NCBI GenBank assembly: GCA_037176885.1
Contig: JAWWNJ010000134.1
Span: 372,001 to 436,000, forward strand
Origin: Favolaschia claudopus
Taxonomy: Eukaryota > Basidiomycota > Agaricomycetes > Agaricales > Mycenaceae
DNA: 64,000 nt
Direction: 5' to 3'
In this document: piece after piece, positions 57,955 through 64,000 of the stretch
How the letters are laid out: every line of letters starts with the position of its first letter
Numbering within the stretch: position 1 is the first letter of the stretch
Notes under the pieces: generated by a model
Database searches by the model: none
The model's input: only the letters and a program-made list of their open reading frames with translations
What the model was told of the DNA's origin: nothing
Made by a program: the position numbers and the translations under genes

Positions 57955-58359
57955 ATGTCCACATACGTCAACGGACTCGCACCTATCGTCACCGTGCACG
58001 GTGCAGGAACTCTGCATCATCTCGCATACGCCTCCAACAGCATGGTGCAGAACACCGTCGGCACCATGCCCGCCCCAGTTGCAGCCACCGACACCACCAC
58101 CGTGACCAATTTCGTGCTCGGATTCTCTTACACGTTCACCGACTTCGCGTTCTACTGGGACGGCGCGGCGCCTGCGACGGGATCCGTGGCGAAGTCGGGG
58201 GTCACCTGGCCTGTTGGAACCAGCTGGACGAATGCGACGCGCACGCCGTGGGGCACGAGTGAGATCATTCTGGGGCAGAATGTTGAGAGCCAGGTTGCTA
58301 CTGCGCTGGTCCGTCCTAACGAAGTGGTTGTTTATGTCATTCCCGGAGGTTTGGATTAA
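57955..58359 (+). CDS. 134-residue hypothetical protein
   Basis: A single open frame: MSTYVNGLAPIVTVHGAGTL, then TDTTTVTNFVLGFSYT, then DFAFYWDGAAPATGSVAKSG, VTWPVGTSWTNATRTPWG, SEIILGQNVESQVATALVRP and VVVYVIPGGLD with TAA at 58357-58359. It is beta-rich and soluble, with no cysteines and no signal peptide. I do not recognise the family. A broken relative 600 bases upstream shows that it belongs to a locally duplicated family; conserved residues between the two support it as a real coding sequence. Confidence 0.6.
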   Translation: MSTYVNGLAPIVTVHGAGTLHHLAYASNSMVQNTVGTMPAPVAATDTTTVTNFVLGFSYTFTDFAFYWDGAAPATGSVAKSGVTWPVGTSWTNATRTPWGTSEIILGQNVESQVATALVRPNEVVVYVIPGGLD

Positions 58360-60253
58360 GTAGTGCAGAGCAGGTTGAAGGGCAAGGCTTAGCTAGTGAT
58401 GCGAAAGTCAGATTTAGGATTGTCACTCAGCTTGTACTATGTCCGCAAGTTTCGTCTAACAAGTGTTTTTCTGTGTTGTGACCAACGCTAGTTCTGGAAA
58501 GCCTGGCTGCGAAGGAACCTCCGGATACAGAGTGGACATTGTCGCTGCAAGCTGAGTTAAACTCCGATCCTGCTAGTAGCCCCCAGCGTTATTTCTCTTT
58601 CGGACCGATACCTACTACACACATTCAACCCAAGTATCGCGATTCTTCTGAAGACCCAAACACCGAAGCCATTGATGAGAGCTAAACCACAAATCACTGC
58701 TATCTGCCACGAGATGCTTGCGCCGGGTTATCGCACTATTGCATCACTGGCGAAAATAATGGATTGCCGCACTCATGACTTTCGGCATCAGTCCGAATTT
58801 CAGTATCAGAGACGAGATGCTTACTTGAAGAAGACCCAGAAGCCCATTTGCGAGACGAGACCGGGGACGGAGAGAGATGGTCTATCGCACGGAGATGGAC
58901 TAAGACGACAAACTAGGGCGACCTGCCCGAATTGAGACCGAAGGAGACGACATGTCAACGAACCTAAATTTAGATCATCAGACGAGACGAGACGAAATTG
59001 GCATCAGATAAACACCGTTGCATAGACACGGTCTGCTTGAGACGGGACGAAACGCGAAAGACCAGACGAGGTATGAAAGACGGAAGACGAAGTGGAATGA
59101 GGTTGGTGCGGAGACGAAAGACGAGAGCCAGTCGATAGACGCTGTCTGAAGGAAGCGTGGTTATAAGACGAGATGACTCGAGCGAAAGGTATCTCACTCT
59201 TGCCACCCACCACATACCCCCGCGAGTCCTGCCGATTGTGGCCCTCCAAACGCTGCCCTCCGCCCGCTCGCAACGAGACAACACAATTCGCCGCCGCTTT
59301 CCAAATCATCCGCCCTGCCTCCTTTCACATAGCCATCAATTTCGTGATTTCCCCTCGCGAAACAGATCTCATTTCGGGCGATGGGTAGGACGAACAACCC
59401 AACCTCGGGCGTATTCCGACCTGGAGTAGGACCAGGAGTATCGAGGCCGTCAAGAAAACACAGTCCTTCGGATTCGCACACATCGCTACCACGACCTCAG
59501 CCCAAGACACCGGGCAGTTTCGTAGAAGTATGCGCGAGGGGAGCGCAGACACGGGTTGTGGTGGGACGATGAAGACATGCAGGACCACAGACACAGATTT
59601 ATGACCATGGAGACTCCAAGAGGCCTAGGCAGGGAAAAATCCGCCTAATTCAGCATGGACGAAGAACTCTCGGTTCGGTCTTTGAGTTTGACCAAAAACC
59701 GATCTATGAAAGGAGGCACAATGCAGTCGGCGTCAGGGATACTACCTGAATCCAGCCATATGACATTCAAACTGTCGCCAGAGGGGTGGAATGCTGCAGG
59801 CGGAAAGACGATCGGTATGCTAGCAGAAGGGAATTTATACTATCGTGCAGCAGCTGGTTTTTGAGGCCGTCGACGAGGTCACAGATTGTTGCCGAGCTAG
59901 AAAGAGCACTTTCAAAAGTACTACCGTACTAGCCGCCGGAGTCTGTCGAAACTTGCAATTACATTTACTTGAGTGATTCCGAGAATACTCGAGGACGCGT
60001 CGAAGTCGAGACGAGAGCAAGCTGCAAGACCGCCTAGGGGAAGATACGGAAGTGCGATCTTTAGTGGAACGTGGCCGCATCTGTGAGTCTCCGCAAACTC
60101 CAGTGAGGGTGAGAGGAGAACGCCGTGTGACTTTTCCTCGGGCTGCAGCGATACAGAAGCAAGCAAGACGTGTCTTGTCACACTGTGACATATCGCGTCT
60201 TTGTCCCTTACCACCGCAATCCACCTACCTTCGCATCCCGCTCTCCCAAAACA
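58360..60253. other. Repeat-rich intergenic stretch
   Basis: From 58840 to 59170 the sequence is dense in AGACGAGACGA words, including CCTAAATTTAGATCATCAGA, the reverse complement of words found at 14460-14560. The remainder has short frames only. Confidence 0.5.
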
Positions 60254-60856
60254 ATGCCCGCCTATCGCTCCAAGATGTGCTGCGCGTACTTGAATGACGA
60301 CATCCTCACGAAACGCTCTCGAGCCCCTCGCCCAAAGAAAATTCTGACAGAGGAAGAAAAAGAGGAAGCCAAGGTCAAACGCGCGGCGAACAAGGCCCTT
60401 AAGGCACGACGCGTCGCTTGGGAAGCTACCTTATCCGCCCCACTGAAAGAGGATCCCAATTTCCGTCACCGTGAAGGCACGCTCGTGCGTGTTTATATCG
60501 TCTTGTCTCTAAATGTCACCCGCTCAATTTTTATTTTCATCAAGCTCACGTTCAAAAAAGACGCCATGAAATGCTTTGGTCTCACGGAGCGCGAAGTAGC
60601 GACCGTGCGCTACGAGCCTGCCCGATACTCCATTAAACAGTACTACGCGCTGGCCGACGTCCAGGCGTTGCATCAGCGCAAGTTCGCTGCGGGCGCCTTG
60701 CTGTCGGCTGAGCTCAAGGGTACGCTTCGTGTACTAGAATGCTTGAGCAGTGGTGGCCATCGAGGGAAATCAAATTGGGACTACATATACGACGGAGATG
60801 CTCGTCTGTGGAAGGGTCCGAAAAAGGCGAAGGCTAGTTTGCGCTATGTTATCTGA
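60254..60856 (+). CDS. XPA-C-like protein, about 180 residues
   Basis: The start ATG at 60254 follows AAAACA. The frame reads MPAYRSKMCCAYL, a basic helix (KEEAKVKRAANKALKARR), then, across a 60-base in-frame intron (60485-60544), LTFKKDAMKCFGLTEREVAT and YEPARYSIKQYYALADVQAL. This second part resembles the C-terminal fold shared by the DNA-repair protein XPA and related fungal proteins (substrate-to-beta hairpin, basic helix). A zinc finger is absent. It ends KASLRYVI, TGA at 60854-60856. DNA binding is inferred from the resemblance only. Confidence 0.5.
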   Translation: MPAYRSKMCCAYLNDDILTKRSRAPRPKKILTEEEKEEAKVKRAANKALKARRVAWEATLSAPLKEDPNFRHREGTLVRVYIVLSLNVTRSIFIFIKLTFKKDAMKCFGLTEREVATVRYEPARYSIKQYYALADVQALHQRKFAAGALLSAELKGTLRVLECLSSGGHRGKSNWDYIYDGDARLWKGPKKAKASLRYVI

Positions 60857-61352
60857 GATCGCGGTAGCAAGGTGCGTATCATATTCCGCTCATATCTATT
60901 CAGTTTCTCATTTTATTTTTTTTCCCCTCTTCCAGCCAGCTACATCCCTATAATTATGAGTACATCGTATACCAACATTGTCAATATCCTCGCATAATTA
61001 TCTTGCACCTTCTTGTATAGGCCTATTCAATACACTGATCATTCTTGAGTATACTTTTCAATCGGAATCAAATTCAAGCGACGAACGAACTCAAAATTCA
61101 TTCAGAACTCGACTGCGAGTCTGTCCACGCAACCGGCCCACGCTTCCGGAGCGTCAGTTGTATTTGATGTAACGTGTTTTTGAGAGACGCAAATTCGTTT
61201 TCCAGATTTCTCAACCGATCGCAATCTGTAGATTGTGTCTTCTGGTCGGTTTCTGAGAGAAGAGGCACTGCGGACATCCAGTTTCTCGCCCTCAATATCA
61301 ACGCCACTCACTATCCATGCATACTTCCCCCACCGAAAGGTCCTCCTGCTTC
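60857..61352. other. Spacer, nothing recognised
   Basis: Short frames on both strands without support. Confidence 0.45.
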
Positions 61353-62799
61353 TCAGGATCTGGGACGGCTTGGCTCTTGCGATCTGAGTAAAATTTCCCC
61401 GTCGTTCGCACCTTCACAACGAGGATCGGACAACTGACCAGAATACATCTTTGCTAGCGCCCCCGCGACTAGCGAGAAAATGGTCCATATCGACGAAAGC
61501 ATCGCAAATGTCGCGACAAAGACGCTAGTGATGGCGGAACCGAGTGGCTTCAGCCTCGGTACGGTGCGGGAGTATTCCATGACTGGAACTCGGTCTGTGG
61601 TATTGTAATAATCGACCATATCCTTCCATTGAGCGAGAACAGTTTGGTTCGTGGTGGAGGCGCGGGCGTTTGTGATTGTATCGAAGCTCATTGCAACGGA
61701 CTTGAAAGCAGCTGGCTTGAATATCGAGAGAATGCTGTCATTGAACATCTGCGGAGAGGCGAATATCTGATTTGGAAGAATGACCAGTGAAATCAGTGGA
61801 TAGGATTAATCTACTTTGGTAATTGACAAAAGTTGAGGTTAATCTCTGTTGCTCGTTGGCAAATTACAATGTACACGATAATCTCCCATACAAGATTTAA
61901 TCTCCACACAAATAATCCCAACCTTGAATGATCTCAAGCCGCGAGATAAATCACCAGGATTGTCCCGTATTTAATCCTGCTCCCCCACGCAAGATAATCC
62001 TGGCGAGATTGATCACCACGATTAAAACCGATTTTAATGCCTGTCGGATTGATCTGACCGTTGGATTAAATCTGAGCTAAGCAGGAAAATCTTACCATGT
62101 CGTTGCGATTGTATCCTACGGTACCGCCCTATTTTCTAATGCTGGGATCGGACGCAAAGAAAACAGCCGGTGGCGAAAATAATCTGGCCTTAGGATTATG
62201 AATCCGACCTTGGAATCTGACTGTGGCCTTGTTTATTTCATTCTTGCTGCCACCGATGCGATAACTGAGAGGGGATTAATCAATTGAATCTGCCGAAAAG
62301 AATGATCTCACCGGGTAATGCAAATTCATCCTCATTTCAATTGACATGAATCCATTCAAAAATCTCTGTGTCGAAAATGTGAGCATTAGTACGAATTCGG
62401 AGCAATAGAGATTCGGACACACCAGCAGCATCACAGGTAGGTAGAGTGACGAGGTAGAAGTAGAGTAGCACTTCAACGTAAGCCGAGTTCACAGCAGTGA
62501 AAGGAACAGAGCGGGTCGTGAAACATATTTTGAGGAGAGGCGTGTCAGTATGGTCCATGGAGAGGAATTGAAAGGTAAAGTCGACGCACCATCTGTGCCC
62601 ATTAAACGAGGTGAAAGTATGTTGAACAGGGCAGTGAATAGGATTACCAGACAGGTAGAAGCTGGAGATAGAACATAGGTGGCATGCCACCCAAAAGCCG
62701 ATTTGGAGTCCCCAACTCGAGAGTTGACTCACCGTTCAACTTGACTGACTCGGAGAAGGAAACTTCTGATTGAAATTCACGAGTCAACGACTCAGACAT
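61353..62799 (-). CDS. Putative membrane protein gene, exons partly resolved
   Basis: The last exon, after a CGCAG acceptor at about 61752, is well supported: MFNDSILSIFKPAAFKSVAM, TNARASTTNQTVLAQW, YNTTDRVPVMEYSRTVPRLK and a hydrophobic segment FVATFAMLSSIWTIFSLVAG with a polar tail to the stop at 61353. A plausible first exon starts at the ATG at 62799 (MSESLTREFQSEVSFSES) and ends at a GTGAGT donor. Small exons between 62735 and 62290 are open in more than one frame. A GATTAAT-rich repeat stretch (61795-62290) lies between them, probably in an intron. Family unknown. Confidence 0.4.
61795..62290. repeat. GATTAAT/GATAATC-rich repeat stretch
   Basis: Many copies of ATTAATC, GATTAAA, ATAATCC and GAGAT..., in both orientations, lie between AAGAATGA at 61776-61783 and the same eight bases at 62298-62305. 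The flanking repeats could be a target duplication, but convincing inverted ends were not found. The same words recur at 63875-64000. Confidence 0.4.
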
Positions 62800-63082
62800 C
62801 GACCGGAAGAATACTGATGTATGTATAGAACCGTTCAGGGAGGTATCGTGCTGCCATAACTGCAGTGGTGCGAGTCAGCGAATTCGACGGTGCAGGGGGA
62901 AGACAAAGAGGGAATCAGTAAATAAAGCCACTGGCAAAGTATCGTGCCGCCTTGGTGCCGTCAGGCCGAAAGCGTGCGTCACTGCCAGTCACGCGTGACG
63001 ATTAAGCTTGCCACCCACCACGAACATCCTCAAAGGACGACTAATCCACCACGCACAAAACTGACCGAGTCAATCTTACCCA

Positions 63083-63720
63083 TTGATGCTACCTCTGGCC
63101 CCACTCCGCCTGCGCCCCGCTGCTCCGCAAATCGCCCACGAACATACAAGAATCCAAGTCCGTCGTTTCACTGGCATTCTCCAAGTCCTCCTTCGACTCA
63201 GTCAAGCATTTCCCAAGCAATTCTCAAGTCACTTAGAATTCCGAGCTCGTCGCGCAACGCCCGTGTCTCCAAAGATCCCTCTGAGCCTCAACCTCGACGT
63301 CCCAATTCCACGCCGGCTCTCCGCCGCTCGCTCGCTTACACTGCACGTTTCCGAATTGGCTACTCACACACAACGACGCCTCGATCGCAAGACTTTCTCG
63401 GCACCCCTTCCCAACCCTCCACCTGTATCATCCTTCAAGATCACTCCAAGCTCTCCCGTGGTTCCTATGCTCCGCGGATCCGAGTAAGTACTGTATGTTC
63501 CTGCTCCAAGTTTACAGTTCGTTTCAATTTTCACACAGGCTGGCAGCCGCCATAACGGTAGGCTGGTGACGATACGGGCCTGTCTTGCAGCTCAGGACAA
63601 CTTCTGAACTTCAATCTCCCGCAACCACAGGAACTATGGGTGAAGCAGTACAACGGCCTCCGACCGGGTGTGCATTCCATTGGTGTGTTATATTCTGTTT
63701 GTATTTACAATTATAACGAC
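63083..63720 (+). CDS. 5' part of an unrecognised gene, probably running off the window
   Basis: The frame from 63083 reads a basic Pro/Ser/Arg-rich region (SFKITPSSPVVPMLRGSE) up to a GTAAGT donor at 63488. A later exon near 63595-63682 reads SGQLLNFNLPQPQELWVKQY and NGLRPGVHSI before a GTGTGT donor. The small piece around 63540 that would link them is unresolved. Competing frames are open over the first part, so the N-terminus is uncertain. Confidence 0.35.
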
Positions 63721-63874
63721 TTGACGATTTCTTGGGTTCTTTCTTTAGCTTACACGGGTGCGTTGTTGAGCTAACGATACCTTCTTATTGATTTAACACA
63801 ACTACAGGAAACGGGCTAAGTAACAGGATGAACGGTGCGTAAGATCATATTTACCCGGAATCATTTTTTTCGCT

Positions 63875-64000
63875 GAGATTAATCTGCACAACATTAATCT
63901 TGGGCTAGCTGGACCATGCGGTGGCGCAGGGCACGGGATTATTTCGACGGAGGATTATATTGGATGCAGGATTATTTCGACGCAGGATTATGTTGGGTGT
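63875..64000. repeat. GGATTAT tandem words at window end
   Basis: GGATTATTTCGACG alternates with GGATTATATTGGATG and GGATTATGTTGGGTG, about 35 bases per pair, cut by the window edge. Words match the stretch at 61795-62290. Confidence 0.6.

Noticed and set aside
1..64000. CRISPR arrays, operons, bacterial promoters or ribosome binding sites
   Set aside because: The sequence is eukaryotic with spliceosomal introns; no regularly spaced short repeat-spacer arrangement was seen.

Overview
This is nuclear DNA of a filamentous fungus, most likely an Agaricomycete (mushroom-forming basidiomycete). The evidence is genes split into many short exons by introns of about 50-60 bases, together with typical families: an oligopeptide transporter, a laccase, HMG-CoA synthase, a Zn2Cys6 regulator, seven-helix membrane proteins of unknown role, and F-box and BTB-type proteins. 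No species can be named from the sequence alone.

Layout. 1-5.4 kb: a gene-poor edge and a 4.1-kb DNA element (1298-5414) with short inverted ends and a 10-bp target duplication. 5.5-9.2 kb: a Zn2Cys6 transcription factor (+). 10.9-18.2 kb: small genes, two seven-helix membrane protein genes and a truncated arylsulfotransferase-like gene. 18.6-24.3 kb: an OPT-family oligopeptide transporter (-), one of whose introns carries a 1.2-kb GCCGCC-rich element, also with a 10-bp target duplication. 27.5-32.7 kb: a single-helix membrane protein gene (+), HMG-CoA synthase (-), a 70-residue protein with two apparent 18-nt microexons (-) and a small conserved-looking protein (-). 32.8-40.5 kb: repeat-rich. 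A block lying directly upstream of the laccase occurs twice, and one copy is split by a head-to-tail dimer of a 1.5-kb hAT-like element. 40.5-43.7 kb: a complete laccase (+) with about twenty introns. 44.1-55.4 kb: an 11.2-kb palindromic element with 2,295-bp inverted arms, a 6-bp target duplication and a BTB-type gene remnant in each arm; one arm alone carries a further 3.1-kb insertion. 55.5-58.4 kb: an F-box-like gene, decayed copies of it and of its neighbour, and a small intact gene. 58.4-64 kb: repeats, an XPA-like protein gene, a membrane protein gene and the start of a further gene cut by the window edge.

How the genes fit together. There is no clear gene cluster. HMG-CoA synthase (sterol/isoprenoid supply), laccase (phenol oxidation) and the OPT transporter (peptide uptake) are independent housekeeping or nutrition genes. 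The unifying theme is transposition. At least five insertion units can be delimited by paired target duplications or matching ends, and most carry arrays of one short motif near their ends (AAGTAAC, GCCGCC, CGACAC, CTGTAG). The palindromic element at 44.1-55.4 kb and its nested passengers are the most unusual feature. Exon boundaries below were inferred by eye from reading frames and GT/AG sites and should be read as approximate unless stated.
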